This document shows, in pieces, positions 1-12,397 of a DNA stretch of 64,000 nt. Location: assembly GCA_944990035.1 (NCBI GenBank), contig CALYLX010000143.1, positions 868,001 through 932,000 on the forward strand, given 5' to 3'. Positions within the stretch are counted from its first letter, which is position 1. The number at the start of each line of letters is the position of its first letter. A model generated the notes under the pieces. It made no database searches, was not told where the DNA came from, and saw only the letters and a list, made by a program, of their open reading frames with translations. Source of the stretch: Clitopilus passeckerianus. Lineage: Eukaryota > Basidiomycota > Agaricomycetes > Agaricales > Entolomataceae. Position numbers and translations under genes: made by a program.

Positions 1-269
1 CCATGTAGCGCTAAGCGCTAAGCTTCCATATTCCTCCAAAGAACAATAACTAATACCAGATTGGGCCTATACGCGACCTTGACCGGATCCGATATCGGTG
101 GCTGTGGTTTAACCTGAGACGCCCGAGGAGGACTTCCGAGTCTGTCATCAGAATAACCTCGCTTGAAGTCTCCGCGTTCTGCTACTTATAAAATACGACG
201 TGTATGTGGGGGAAGGGAACTATTGGTTTCCTATTGCTTCCTACCCGGATCCTTGTTTTCGTGATCACG

Positions 270-1681
270 ATGCCCTATGAATTTCTAATATGGCCACTTG
301 GAGCTGTATGGATCTCGTTCCAATCCAGTGTGGAGGGGATCGTACCTCTTGTCTTGCTCGCTGTGATAATGGGTAATGAAACACATCCTTTTGCCACGGC
401 GCCGTTTTTCTCGGATTCATCTCCTTCTCAGGTTTCGCGTTCGTCATGCTGCCTATTAGTGTCGTTCTATTCCTGTGAGCTTTTTTGAATACCAGTTCCA
501 TCGTCATCATTGCTCACGATATACATCTCCTTGATCATTCTAGGAAACGCCAAAATCGAAATCGTGCATCTTGGGTGTTCTTCGCACTGTCAGTACTGTC
601 CCTATTGTCCCTCCTCTTCTTTGCCGCCTCGCAACTTCGCCTGGCATCCTGGAACTTGAGTAACTTCATCTGCATGCGAAGCAGCAGGATGTTACGTAGA
701 AAGACTCGATGTGTCAATCCATTTGACCAGGGTACGTCGCCGGGGATAACTATGGTCAATTTTATAACGCAGGCAATCTTGGTGAGATATCGCAGTTTTT
801 CGTCGACGAAAGAATGTAAATCAACAGGAATTTCCCATGGGTTGAAGCCCATTCTTAGCGATTCCGCGATCGTTTTCCGGATATGCTTAATCCGGAGACG
901 CGGCTTTGTCAGAATTGTCCTAATCCTTGTATGGGGGTTATCATTACGTGCGTGAATCTCCGTCTGCAAAACACCAAATAGAAGTTGACTTGCTCGCCAG
1001 TGACTGGGGCGTGGTGCATCTTCACGTTGTCTCTGACGCTCACGACAGATAGAACCTCAACCGAGCTCGCAATAGCCACCGCTGGTGGGTATACCTCCTT
1101 TTCTTATGTGGCTACGTCGACCGCTTGTAATGTGTTGACCACGGGTTGGGTCGCTGCGATGCTTTGGTCAGAACATACATACTTATGAGCTTTAGAAGAG
1201 TCGTAACGCTGATACATTGACGTTCTGATGGTACAGGTCACATCGGAGGCAGTTGAGGGTCGAACTTGGGATCAAAAACGCTAGAATGACGCTTCCGCAG
1301 AGGATACTGGCGTTACTCGTTGAGACTGGTTCCATCTACTGCCTTTGCCAGGTTGGCCTGTATGGATAATATCAGGCAACGATGCGAACCTAATAACACT
1401 CCTTCAGGTCACATATCTAATCCTGATATCGCTTACACCGATCCACAGTGGGATCACGGAGAGTATGAATGTACTTCAGAGTCTTTATACCGGGATGTCG
1501 GTCAGTTTCAGTTCCTTCAGATTGATGATGTAGTCTTTGTTGACGAAAGTTACTGAATCATGTGAACGATTTCTAGGGCTTATACCCGTCGTTTCTCTTT
1601 GCTATTCTATGTATTCAAGCAGCGAAACCGGATGAGCCTACGTTCATCACGATCGGTTCCTTTTCCGGTCGGGAGAGTTGA
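270..1681 (+). CDS. Multi-TM membrane protein, subfamily A (copy 1)
   Basis: Spliced from about eight exons. It belongs to the expanded Agaricomycete 7-TM family of unknown function. The hydrophobic exon FAFVMLPISVVLFL is followed by RNRASWVFFALSVLS, then the family signature PILSDSAIVFR near 850-900, a TM block ending in AAMLW (about 1160), the basic-plus-TM block RILALLVETGSIYC (about 1300-1340), and a last exon starting GLYPSFLFAILC that ends at TGA 1679-1681. Frames stay open across all inferred GT-AG junctions, so the gene looks intact. The ATG at 270 is preferred because exon 1 then runs straight to the donor at about 371; an upstream ATG at 204 is in another frame. Its 3' end converges on copy 2. 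The closest relative in the window is copy 3. Exon edges are approximate. Confidence 0.72.
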
Positions 1682-2107
1682 ACTTGTTATGTCATAGCGC
1701 AGGTTCTGTAGAATGAATGGCATCAGATTTCCACTTTCCCTTTGTCGTCGTGATGTTGATAGTCCGTCTTATTGTGAGAGTGAGCGTGGTTTTCAGTTCA
1801 TCCCTTGGTTAAATGATCTGCTCTGACGCTTTTCCTCCTAAAATGTCGTTCCCAATGGCCTTAGAAGGCAGGTGAGAGGGCGAGAAAACGAAAGCCAGTG
1901 GCCCCTGGTCTGGTTAAATCGGGCGAGCACGAATGTTGGGCTTTCATCATAGCAAAACGAAGAATCCACCTCAAGGAGAGATCGAAATAAATAGTCATAA
2001 TAATTTACATTACAATTACCATAAAGCCAGATATCCACCCTTAGCCCAGTATGCAAGATAATAATAGTCGGATAATGCAGAACCCTTGCTTCAATCCCCG
2101 GTCATCG
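1682..2107. other. Convergent 3' intergenic space
   Basis: This stretch separates the convergent 3' ends of multi-TM copies 1 and 2. The ORFs in it are short and have no family signature. No repeat or RNA gene was seen. Confidence 0.6.
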
Positions 2108-3609
2108 TCACACCTCTTCGTACGGTTGCACCTTTCCTTTCTCCTTGTCTCCATCCCGACTAGCCTGACTCCGACTTGGATCCCACATATCGGTTCTCGA
2201 TCCATTTATGGTGGAGAGTTCTTCTTCCTCGTGCGTGGGGCGGCCATCCCCGAAAAGTATTGTTTCCAATCGCGTTCCAGGGTTGGTTCGAGAATGGGGA
2301 TTTGACTTCGGAGTGTGGACGCCCGTACGTACGATGACCAGGGAGAAGATTATACCGACTAGGGGTGTGGCCTATGGACAGCAGAGGGTAAGAACATGAG
2401 TCACCGGAGAAGATAAATGAGCGTGCCATGTCAATTATGATTGGAACGGATCCTCTTCCTCCTTTCTCGACCTGAAGAACGATGATATAGGCGATGAGGT
2501 AAACCGTATTCAAGATGCCACTCTCAATTATGATGAGTGCAATTGGGCGAAGCTTCGGACGATTAGACGGATTATACGTGTTTCGGCGACGCGAGATTGA
2601 GCGAGCAACGGGGAAAACTGAGTTGGGAGGGTTCCGTGAATCCGTATGGGTACGGTCCGTGGTTGCCGTGGTTGCTGTATGCCCGGAGTGTGAGCTATAG
2701 TGTACGTGATGTTTGGAGAACTGGCGGTCGATGTACCAGAGCCGATACGCAACAAGAGCTACCGAAAGTCCTTCACTTTGTGTCTGCGGGAGGGATGGCG
2801 TTGGAAGACTTACATGTTGCGATTATGTTGGCGACCAAGGAGAGGATGAAAGTAGCTAAGCCCCAGACGTATGCACGGACGAGAATGAACCTTCCGGCAA
2901 CGAGGTGTTGGGTTGCCCAGATGGACATATAGCAGAGAACTAACATAATTCGTGCCAATAAGTAAGGCGAAGCCAACGGGCGGGGGACAGGTCGTACCGG
3001 CACTAGCCAACGCGCAAAGCGAAGGAACTATGATTAACCACCAATTCTTCATCCAAACGATGTAGCATCTGTAGATCTGTAGGCGATGATCAGTCTGGCT
3101 CATCCTGCAAAGCTGAATGATGCCTCACGTACCGCAATGAAGTCTCCAAGGATCATCATGGTGAAGAAAATCGCTCGCTTGGCAATATTTATGGGAAGTG
3201 TCAAATCCAGTAACAAGGCCTGCCGGTGGGGTCGATCGAGGTCAATGAAGGCATCGAATACAGTCTTCGTGTTAAGTGTCATTTGGATAGTGGCGAGGGC
3301 AAACATCAAGCTAGAACGGACGTCGGACGGTGTCATGTTGTTGAACCATTGGTACGACATACAGGGAAGTTATGATGTACGGCACATTCAAAGGTCCACC
3401 CCGGCGTTTCCAGAGGAGGCCATGAAGCGTAAAGATTGTCAGAACAAAGAATACACCTGTGAGGTCGGTCTGTTAGAATGGTGACGACTAAGGACTAGAG
3501 ATTGCAAGGGGACGAGGACGTGGAAAGGGAGGGGATATAGAAATGTATACGAACCATACAAACCGGCCTCGAAAACTAGACCAGCCAGTTCAGCGACGTC
3601 GTTCTGCAT
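2108..3609 (-). CDS. Multi-TM membrane protein, subfamily B (copy 2)
   Basis: Start ATG is 3607-3609. Exon 1 (starting MQNDVAELAGLVFEAG) is followed by the TM exon GVFFVLTIFTLHGLLWKRR. A long block containing FDAFIDLDRPHRQALLLD comes next, then the signature IYRCYIVWMKNWW near 3040-3060. After that are the TM block RAYVWGLATFILSLVANII, RPIALIIIESGILNTVYLI near 2480-2530, and a last exon starting VGIIFSLVIVRTGV with an acidic, hydrophilic tail (HEEEELS). Stop TGA is 2108-2110. The IYRCY-type signature and overall plan match the second common Agaricomycete 7-TM family and differ from copies 1, 3, 4 and 6. Function is unknown. It appears intact, but splice sites need transcript support. Confidence 0.7.
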
Positions 3610-5087
3610 GACGCAGCAGTGGAGAGACAATGTTCGGGGGAAGGGTAAGATGCCTGTCAGTGTCAGTTCATAAAGGCTGCCTCGGTGTCGCTTGAGCTTG
3701 GGAGATCATCGACAGGAGGCATGTGATGGATTCCGTCGAATGATGGATGCAGGCTCCAAGTTGTCAGGGTCGCCCTCATGTCGTGCAATGACGGCAGCGA
3801 TGCTTGGGTGCTGACCTTGGTTCTTTCTGAAAGTAGCCGGAATCGATCTCTTCGGAGTGGTGGGGAGGCTAGGAAATCAGTGATCAGTAGGGCGGGGAGG
3901 ATGCTGAAACGTTCACGACTGAATGTGCTACCGAAGTAAGGTAAATAACGTCTTTCTAATTGGCCACTCGCACCTAATATTGGCTGACGCACCATATGCT
4001 CCGAAGCTGAGCGAGGTCGGCTGATGGGGAGCATCAGTCCCGGATCGATCAGTTTCACTTGACCAGTGAGGTGTGCTGCGATCTCCACCTGTGGCTGAAC
4101 TTGGCAGCTTCTAGGCTAACCCTACTGACGTTGGTTTCGGTAGTCGGTGCTTTTCTGTTGTATTGTATGAATATACTTGCGTAACAAGAGGAGGATCGGC
4201 TCGGATTCTGTATAAAATCTGAATTCGTTGCGGTTTGGAGATCGATCGATTCTCACCCGGATCTTCTTCGGCTTCGTGGCAACCACACAGCCACACAGTC
4301 ATCTTTTCCCACCATCGGCCAAAATCTTTTGAGTCCGCCATTGACACCCTTTTACACCGTGAACTTTAACGTTCAACGTTCGACTTTCAAGGCATCGTCC
4401 CTCTATAGGCGGGAGAGTCATGCCGCTCTGTTGAATATAGCGATTCTTGCTGTATGTTTGCCTACTAATATTCCCATCGTTTAAAAACCTTAACTCCATT
4501 CATAGAATCCGCGGGTTTCTGAAGCCCACGTATGTAACAGGCGTGTGCCCCATACTACAATCCGCTCCCAGGCCCCGTTGAACCAGATCCGAAGTATTCA
4601 CGTGCAATTGTCGTGCTGCGTCCATTTTTGATTCTAGCGCTACGGTGCGTTTGAGCGGTTTGAAAGTAACGCAATGAGGGTGAAATGGTCCCATAATCGG
4701 CCTACAGGAACATACGTGAACGGCGAGAACTTTGGTGTGCATCCATCGACATTGACATAACCTCTTGATTGAATCAACCCTTTCGCAGGGCTGAATTTCC
4801 CTGTTCAAATGGCATCATTAGCACCTTCCCTGCCTTCCCAAATCATCAAGAAAGATCATTGCTTGGAATCGTTCTTCGTTCCGCGTGACTGATTGGGCGT
4901 CTATTTGGAGGATAGATGGATTCTCGCCATGCCATCGCCTCGTGGTTGGGGCGCTCCTGGCCGGAGGCCAGAACCATCCGGTTGACCGATTTGATGACCA
5001 AGATCCCTTTTTCTCGTATCGCCTTCCGCGAAGATTAATCATGGCCATGAAAATTGAAGCCGCACAGCAGCTTTCGAGCTTCCAACA
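3610..5087. other. Divergent intergenic region
   Basis: About 1.5 kb lies between the divergent starts of copies 2 and 3, so it presumably holds both promoters. Minus-strand ORFs of 100-165 codons occur here, but some begin only at GTG/TTG, none shows hydrophobic or domain signatures, and they overlap one another. No gene is called. Confidence 0.5.
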
Positions 5088-6444
5088 ATGTTTTACGACC
5101 CTCCTTCGTCTGGGCAAAGCTTCCCAGATAGCCTTCTCCCTGCGAGTGCTCCATTGACTAGGACTATCATCCTTGCCGGGTACAGCTTTCTCATCGGTAA
5201 GTCCTCGGTGTGGAAATCCTCGTCTTCTCTTCTCATGAATACCAGGGACAGCCTGCGTGCTTTTGTGCATCTCTTCTCTTCTGTTTCGGTTGGTTGAGCC
5301 TTTCTCACCCAACATTCGCCCTGAAGCTTATGGAATGGTTGAAGACAGCGTCAAGGTCGCAATCGTGCATCATGGATCTTCTTTACGATGTCAACACTCG
5401 GATTGGCAGCTCTGTTATTCTTCTCTGTCGCTGAGGTACGACTCGGCGGTGAAGAGATTTCGAGGGTTTCTTGTCAGGGCGGTAGCCCTCAATCCGATCT
5501 ACCAACAGATGGGAATGGGTTTACGAGACAATGCGCTGCCACGGCGGGTGGTTTGTGGAAGGTATTGCTTACCATTCAGGCTTTTCTGGTAAGTACACAC
5601 ACCCCACCGAAGCAGCGTTACTCATCAATCGTTTAGCCCATTCTTAGTGATACAGCCATCCTATACCGAACAAGCATGATATGGCGACAGTCGACGCTTA
5701 GTGTGCTGCTGATGGCAGCATGGATTGCATCTTTCGGTTCGTACACAGGTCATTTCATGATTAAGGCCTTTTTGTTGAGTATTCACAGTTGCAGGGGTTC
5801 TATACGTAGCCTTGTATCTTCGGTCAATCCATGCCTCCCAAGATCCACGTCAATGGCATACGGACCACGACGTTTCATTCCTATGCTATGCACTGATTGG
5901 TCTTTCTACGTTCTGTAACATTGCGGCCACGACGTTGACGGGTGCAAAGCTATGGTGCGTGTCCGTGCCTTTCATCAGACATTGATTAACCATTCATCTC
6001 CCAGGTCCCACCGTCGATATCTGAGGAAAGATCTCGGGATACGACGCCACAAGATGACCCAATCTCAGAGAGTCCTGGCGCTACTCGTCGAATCTGGCAC
6101 CGTTTACTGCATCTTCCAGGTACATACGTTCTTGCATTTACCAAATCATTCGTCCTGATATCAGAGGGCAGCTTGTCTACATTGGGCTGGTTGTTGGGCA
6201 ACTCCCAGGTATACATATGGGAGTCGGCGGACACATCTCCATTGTACGATCGATCTATACCGGAGTTTCGGTGCGTGGTTTTCTGCCCCCGAGCAAGTTG
6301 ACACTGGATGACTGATCGTTTGAAATGCAGGGCTTGTATCCTGCTCTGTTGTTTTTCGCGCTGAACGCGCAGGTACTGTGGCTTCCAGATGACGATGCCC
6401 TCGGAATCCTTGACTCAGTCATCGCGACCTCCGTACTGGACTGA
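5088..6444 (+). CDS. Multi-TM membrane protein, subfamily A (copy 3)
   Basis: Exon 1 starts MFYDPPSSGQSFPDSLL and ends in a TM segment. The next exon GTACVLLCISSLLFRL is followed by RNRASWIFFTMSTLGLAALL (about 5350-5430), closely matching copy 1. The signature PILSDTAILYRTSMIWRQS is at about 5638-5695. Then come FCNIAATTLTGAKLW, the block RVLALLVESGTVYCIFQ (about 6070-6118) and the last exon GLYPALLFFALNAQ. Stop TGA is 6442-6444. Intron positions match copy 1, for example the break just before PILSD. The gene looks intact and is most likely a paralogue of copy 1. Function is unknown. Confidence 0.72.
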
Positions 6445-6847
6445 TTCATTATATCAATAGAGATTATACGTCTATAGAAATGTTCTTTGATTGAAAGCGG
6501 GGTAGTAACACTATAATATCGAAATGATCAATTCACATGCTACAAATAGGAAAGTCGTTTCCCGACTACACAGGTTCCGAACCACACCTAGAGGTCCAGT
6601 GGATCCGACCAATGTCTCCTAGCTCCACGCCTCCAGATTCGCTGCCGCTACAAAGGGAATTCTCGGATCGGGTTTTCGTGCGTAGGCTGTAGAGAGAACC
6701 ATGTCGAAATTGGTGCCCGGTTATGAGGGATACTGAGCACGACACGAACGTCAATGGTTGGTCAGCAATAGTAATTTTCGACGCACCTTGACCCCGGCTG
6801 CCTTTCGTAGAGCAGACGACATTCTGAATCCATCCACTACCCATCTC
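6445..6847. other. Convergent 3' intergenic space
   Basis: Space between the 3' ends of copy 3 (+) and copy 4 (-). A 92-codon minus ORF here lies downstream of the copy 4 stop and has no start context or signature. Nothing else was recognised. Confidence 0.5.
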
Positions 6848-8212
6848 TCAACTTCTCTTGTCACCTTCATTCGTTCCCAAGATGCTAACAATGCTCATCG
6901 ATCGTGTTTCCCTGTAAATGGCCTGGAGGCTCAGCAAAATCAAAACCACGCTTGGGTATATTCCCTGGGGGTCGATACGTGGTCAGAACCGCCAAAAACC
7001 ACAGTACACCGAGAATAACTTACGCATATGCCGGTAAATATTATCTGAAATAAGGAGGTAATTGGGGCAAGCTTGGCGTATTGATCTGGTCGAACGCCCG
7101 CCACGGTTGTCAGGACGCAGAAAACAATCTATGAACTATGAGATTTCTGTTTCTCTAGAACCTGGTCCTCCATACCTCGAAAACACAGTATATGGATCCG
7201 GATTCGATGAGTAAGATGAGAATTCTTTCTGGGTGTGAGACTCTGCCGGAGCGTAGATTGACCCCCTTCCTTAGGAATTTTCGGTAAGACCTAAGTGGGA
7301 CTCCAATATCAGTCTTCGTTCAGGGAAACTAGGGTCTCGATGGGATACTTACCATAGTTTCACTGCAATTAGGGCAGTGGTGATCAGATGACAGCATATC
7401 GACGAGTAAATATACGCGTAGGGCATGAAGTCAACCAATGGTAAGCGTTCGGAGGCTACTACGACGGTAGTCTCTATCGTCAAGAAGTGCATGACCAAGC
7501 TAACAGCACCGGTAACTGAAGCCCATATGAGAAAAGTGTAGGCGTAGACATGGAGGGACCTACTGGTGGAGATCAGCCAAATGACGACCACTATCACGGC
7601 CAGTACAGTACGTTGCCACAAAACTCGGGTCCGATAAACGATAATGCTGTCACTCAACACCGGCTAATCAAGTATCAGCATTTATCCTCGCACTCGAAGG
7701 CTTAAAATCACCAGAAAGATATGAAATATAAAGATAGTATCGATCCACCCCTTGGTTATCAGCTCGCCGGCGCTATGCGGTGCAGTAGCGCACAGCGTCC
7801 CAGCAGGGTAGAACTTGTCGTTGGAACCAACGTAGGAGCAAACCGTTGCGGGCAGAACTCTCATTCTCTCCCAGATCTCTACCACACACGTCATTAAGAG
7901 CCCAAATAGACCCACTGTTGTTGCTGCAAAAAGAATCCATGGAATAAGTCCTCGTATTTGACGTTTCCTAGACGATATAGCTCAGTTGAGACGCCCATAC
8001 TATAATGTCGGACTCACCAAAAGAGAAAGGTAGAGACGCATAGGAGGGCAAAGGAGAAGCCTGTAAATCATTTAATAGGCAAAATGTCACTGAATCCGTG
8101 AGAACTCGCCGAAGATCACGCTTAAAGCAACGTGACGGAGGACCTCGAGCTCAGGTGAAAGCCAATCAACGCTCCAAGTGGCGAGTGTCCCTGAGGTCCC
8201 GAAAAGGGGCAT
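6848..8212 (-). CDS. Multi-TM membrane protein, subfamily A (copy 4)
   Basis: ATG is 8210-8212. Exon 1 (starting MPLFGTSGTLATWSVDW) ends VIFG. The next exon FSFALLCVSTFLFW leads to KRQIRGLIPWILFAATTVG. The signature LSDSIIVYRTRVLWQRT is at about 7600-7655. The TM block ends TTALIAVKLW at about 7350, then RKFLRKGVNL and RILILLIESGSIYCVFE near 7190-7290, and the last exon GIYPSVVLILLSLQA. Stop TGA is 6848-6850. The first intron seems to use a GC donor (gcgagt) with an AG acceptor; no GT site keeps the frame. All other junctions are GT-AG. The gene appears intact. It is paralogous to copies 1 and 3 but inverted. Confidence 0.68.
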
Positions 8213-8262
8213 CGAAGTATCCTCGTCTCTCGCTGGAGGTCTATTTATGCAAGAGATCACTA

Positions 8263-9010
8263 TCAGATTGATTGGAGAACAGCCATTGTGAGGTGCAAAT
8301 CCTCCCCGAATGTGTGCTTCATCGTGAGAATGGGCTTTTCACCGGAGGTGGGCGCGCCAGGTTGTTGAGTGAAATGTCCCATTATGTCGTAATGAGATAT
8401 CATTCTGTATGGCGACGGCTGAGGGCAATGGGTGAAGGAAGGCATGACGCTGTGGCGCCAAGGATCCAGCGTTGCGCTGATAAATAATCCAATCCTCTCC
8501 TCGTGCGCAGAAAACAGCTGGCGTTCCGGGTCATGGAACTTACGGGCAGCTCCATTTCGTCCACACGAGGTCCATTGATGGTTTTACCTGGGCTTCAAAA
8601 TCCGATCTTCTTGAGCTCAGAAAAGACTGGCCAAGAAGCAAGAAAGCTTTAATTGCTGGGACGACTCGACAGATCATCATGAGGTAAATTTGCGCAATCA
8701 ATCGAAATGATAGTGATGGACGTGACATACATATCAGAAGCGAGAGGATAACGGACATTTACTAAGTACCAGCAGGAGCAAGTACACCAGCCGACAGTTA
8801 AAACCAGTCAATACCCAGAGGTAGTTATGGCAAGGACAGCGATGTCGGGTGGGCCGCAGTCTGGTGGTAGTTTGAATCCCTATGAAAAACATAACAGAAG
8901 AAGACAAGGCAGAGTATATCAGAAGCCCTTGAGCTTGGACCCTTTCCAAATACATCGGAACAACTGGGCTTCGTGACCGTCGATACGGTTTTTACCGTTC
9001 CGAGCATTCT
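8263..9010 (-). pseudogene. Decayed multi-TM gene remnant
   Basis: The minus strand holds scattered hydrophobic pieces (LLIYSALSSSVMFFIGI, FRLIAQIYLMMIC, VVPAIKAFLLLG) and a hydrophilic tail ORF at 8263-8445. Their order resembles the last exons of the neighbouring multi-TM genes. They are in different frames, several stop codons intervene, and the SD(x)IVxxR signature is missing. I read this as a relic immediately upstream of copy 4, but the assignment is weak. Confidence 0.3.
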
Positions 9011-10068
9011 TGCTGATACTCGTAGTAGATGCTACATCTCCCTCTAGGGTACGCAATCGGAGCTTAGACGCGCAGAAAGAGCTCAAGTTTTTAGCGCATA
9101 GTAGTATAGATAGCCCTGCGGCGCGCGCAAGCAAGCATCCACTCCACTTTCGAGGTATTTCAGCCATGTTCAACATTATATGGAACTTTAGAGGATTGTC
9201 GGGTATAGCCGAAATTTCGAACAAAGTTTGGCTGTGAACATGGACTCAGGCCTACGTAGTCAAGATAAGATAAATTCCTCCATCTTATCTGGCTTACGCC
9301 AAGTATCCGGAACTCGAAGCGAATCTTCCGGCTTGTATTTGTTCGTCCCGATCCAACAATCTGCTCCTCTTTGGTCTTCCACTTTAGCGGATCGACTCGG
9401 CAAATGCTTGGACTCTGCACCTGTACACGCCACCAGTAATATCTAGGACTTCCTGAATCGCTGTCCTCATTCGAACCTCCATCGACTGCGACGTGTCTTG
9501 GCCTGCAGTTTGCTTTCCGCAGCCCCCGATGGGAAGCTTGGTACAGTCAGATACTTCGACCACCAACGATCATTATTTCGGCTTTCAACCAAGTAAACTA
9601 TATCAGTATATCACTTATCAGGCACGCAGGCCCATTCATCTTGTCAAGGACCCTGGTGACGTTCATATCATTCCACTGGTGTCATTACGCCGCAAGCAGA
9701 CGGGCCACGAGGCAGGGCCGGGAAGAATGAAGCATGTAACGGAGGACTCTTTGCGAGTGAGTAAACCATGGCTTCGAATGACTCTTCAACAAGCTCACAT
9801 GGGAGAACGAACGCTCACGAATCGAGGTACCATTGTCGCTCCTCGAATGATTGGAGTACTTCGGAGGACACTGAAACATTGTTCTTCACACCACAATACG
9901 AGGACATGATCTGACACGCCTGCACGTCTGCTGAGGCTATGTCTAGGGTCCATCTCCACGAGGATGCATATATCACACCGAAGTGCCAGTTAACGCCTTG
10001 AGCTACCTTCCCCACATATTGTACTCGTAACTTGCTTCGGCTGGCTTATTTCAGTTCTTGCGACCTGG
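9011..10068. other. No gene recognised
   Basis: About 1 kb upstream of copy 6. A 138-codon plus ORF (9493-9909) is basic, lacks a domain signature and is open opposite another ORF, so it is not called. The region probably carries the copy 6 promoter. Confidence 0.5.
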
Positions 10069-11465
10069 ATGGTAGATCTTCTTACGCGAGGTTGGAGTAC
10101 TAGCCGTCGTGCTCTTCCTGGCGATGGTGTTGCATGGGATACTCTACTGGGACTATTCGGCCCGTTCGTGATTCCGATGGGTCCTATTCTTCTTGGTACG
10201 TCTTACCTCAGATACCACGGACTTCTAATACTCAAGGTGCCATGATCAGGAATTGCCTTTGGAATGACGATTGCTTGCCTTGTTCTCTTCGCGTACGTCC
10301 AATTCGAGGCTTCCGCAAGTGGTTGAAGCACTATAAGGCTGACTATGTCACAGCAACCTCAAACGACGTAGGCTAGCATCTTGGATCATTCTGGGGTCCA
10401 CCATCCTCTGTTTGCTCAGCTACCAATTATACTGCATCATGCTGGTTCTTCGGTCCTTCGATGAGATTGCGTTTGACCTTTGCGTGGAAGATCTATCGGG
10501 TTGGGGCTGCGCCTCGCCTTCACGTGTTAAGGCGCTTAATAACATTGGGCTTCGTCTGTATCCTTGCTGGGTATGTGTATCTCACACACTTTAGATGGCT
10601 TAACTTAACGGAAGTCTGAACTTTAGCAAGTCATCAGTGACGGTATAATTGTTTATATGGCGGGGTCCATTTATCCGGGCAAACGGAGGATTAGGTTCGT
10701 AGTCTGGTTATTATGGATGGGAACGCTGGGTAAGTGCAGATTCTAAGCATGTATCGGGCCGTATCAAAGGCTGACGCCGAACGTAGTGGCTGGTATCTGC
10801 TGTATAGCCACGAAACCCGGCCTTACCAACTCCACCAATGCACTGTGGTGGGGATTCTCCGGGCTGTCATTTCTCACAAACGTTACGGCTACATTCCTCA
10901 TCGCGGCCCGGCTATGGTGAGTCTCCCGACATACGGTCTAATATTCAGTTCGATGGACCGAACAAATCTCTTTTAGGGCTCACAGAAGGACATTTGGAAC
11001 GATCCTAGGTCTTCAGGCGTGCAGTAGTCATATCTCAAGGGGGGAACGTATCCTCTTGACACTAGTTGAGTCAGGAGCGGGCTATCTGTTGGTTCAGGTG
11101 AGTGAAACGCGTAAAGTATGTCTTTGTGTCCCGTGTATTGAATAGCTCAATCCAGTCATCGTATACCATACTTGAAGGTTATATCAAGGCCAAATCGGTT
11201 ATGGGGGTCGTTGGGTTCAAGAACGAGCTCAGTTTCAACTTCTATACGAATGTAGAGAATCTTCTACTAGGCCTCACGGTACGTTAGCCGCCCCTAAATG
11301 ATAACGAAGTCATTGACATCAGATTGCAAGGCGCTATATCCGGGGCTGAATTTCATTCTTACTAAGGTTCAAGTGCTTCAGGAGGACTCTTCGGAGGTTA
11401 TTAATTGCGTCACAACCACCCAGCAGGAGCAAGAGGCACCGAATAAACGAGTTGATACAACATGA
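10069..11465 (+). CDS. Multi-TM membrane protein, subfamily A (copy 6)
   Basis: Exon 1 from ATG 10069 contains TLLGLFGPFVIPMGPILLG. It is followed by GIAFGMTIACLVLFA, then LKRRRLASWIILGSTILCLL, the signature VISDGIIVYMAGSIYPGKRR (about 10627-10690), SFLTNVTATFLIAARLW, and RILLTLVESGAGYLLVQ (about 11045-11100). Next is an exon starting SSYTILEGYIKAKS, reached only by choosing the acceptor at ccag 11158. The last exon is ALYPGLNFILTKVQ, stop TGA 11463-11465. The upstream acceptor (aatag) would give an early TGA, so the ccag choice is what keeps the gene open. Exon boundaries elsewhere agree with copies 1 and 3. Confidence 0.66.
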
Positions 11466-12397
11466 ATTTCACTGACTTTTGCCCTTTGAGTTTTACATCC
11501 GACTAGGCTCCAAGGGAGCCAGCCGGCCAGCAGAGGCCCGGGGTACACATTTTACTCTATTCGAATGAATGTTTCCATCATCCCTCGAGAGACACCGTTC
11601 GCGCCCGACGACTCCAATGTACGATGATCGATTGTAGAATAGAGCAGCCTGATGAATCGGCCAGGAATTTTGCTTTCGAAGAAAATCGTGTTCGGTAAAT
11701 AGAGGCATTCGTCGCAAGATTGGCCGCTGTACATTCAAAGCTTGTGAATCTATGACGAGATCCCAACGCATATCATATCTTGCCTAGCGACGATGAACTT
11801 CAGATCGAAAGGCCAGATCATACATTTTGCTTCCGCTGATTCTACTCCTTAAGCGCCTTTGACATGCACTGACCAAGCATCCATGCTTGTTTGGCTATCG
11901 CTTGGCAGTCAAATAATGCGTCATTAATATCTTCGCTACTCGGCGCTTGTCCCGGTTTCAAAATTCAGTGCTTCAACATCTGCTAGCATCAACCCTCGAG
12001 GCACCGCCCTGATAAGTGCTTAGTACTTAGTCTAAACGTGTGATTTTAGCTGTTTCGACTGGCGATCACCGGGTTGTAAAGTCTCCTTCACCAAGACATT
12101 GAGTCGTTACGCGACTCTCCATTGTGCGGTCTCTCCATTGAAATCCTCTGTTGACTACTTGCTTGGCGACCAACTGGCGATGTAAACCCTTTACTCAGGC
12201 AATAATCAGCTCATCTTGTGTAAAAACATCTCTCTCTTGCGATAACCAATCCCCAGCCGAGAATATCTTCGACCCTGCGCCAACAGTGCGGAAGTTCGCA
12301 GTGGCGTCGGAGGTGCCTCCTCGATGGCTTGCGCTCATCCGGAAGTTACCTTAAAGTCTGGATATTTAAGGACAACGTGCTGAATCCGGACCCCTCG
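11466..12397. other. No gene recognised
   Basis: About 0.9 kb between copies 6 and 7. It contains overlapping minus ORFs of 60-92 codons without hydrophobic or domain signatures. It probably includes the promoter of copy 7. Confidence 0.5.

Noticed and set aside
9493..9909. Plus-strand ORF of 138 codons
   Set aside because: Basic, no signature, no ordered exons, and flanked by non-coding sequence.
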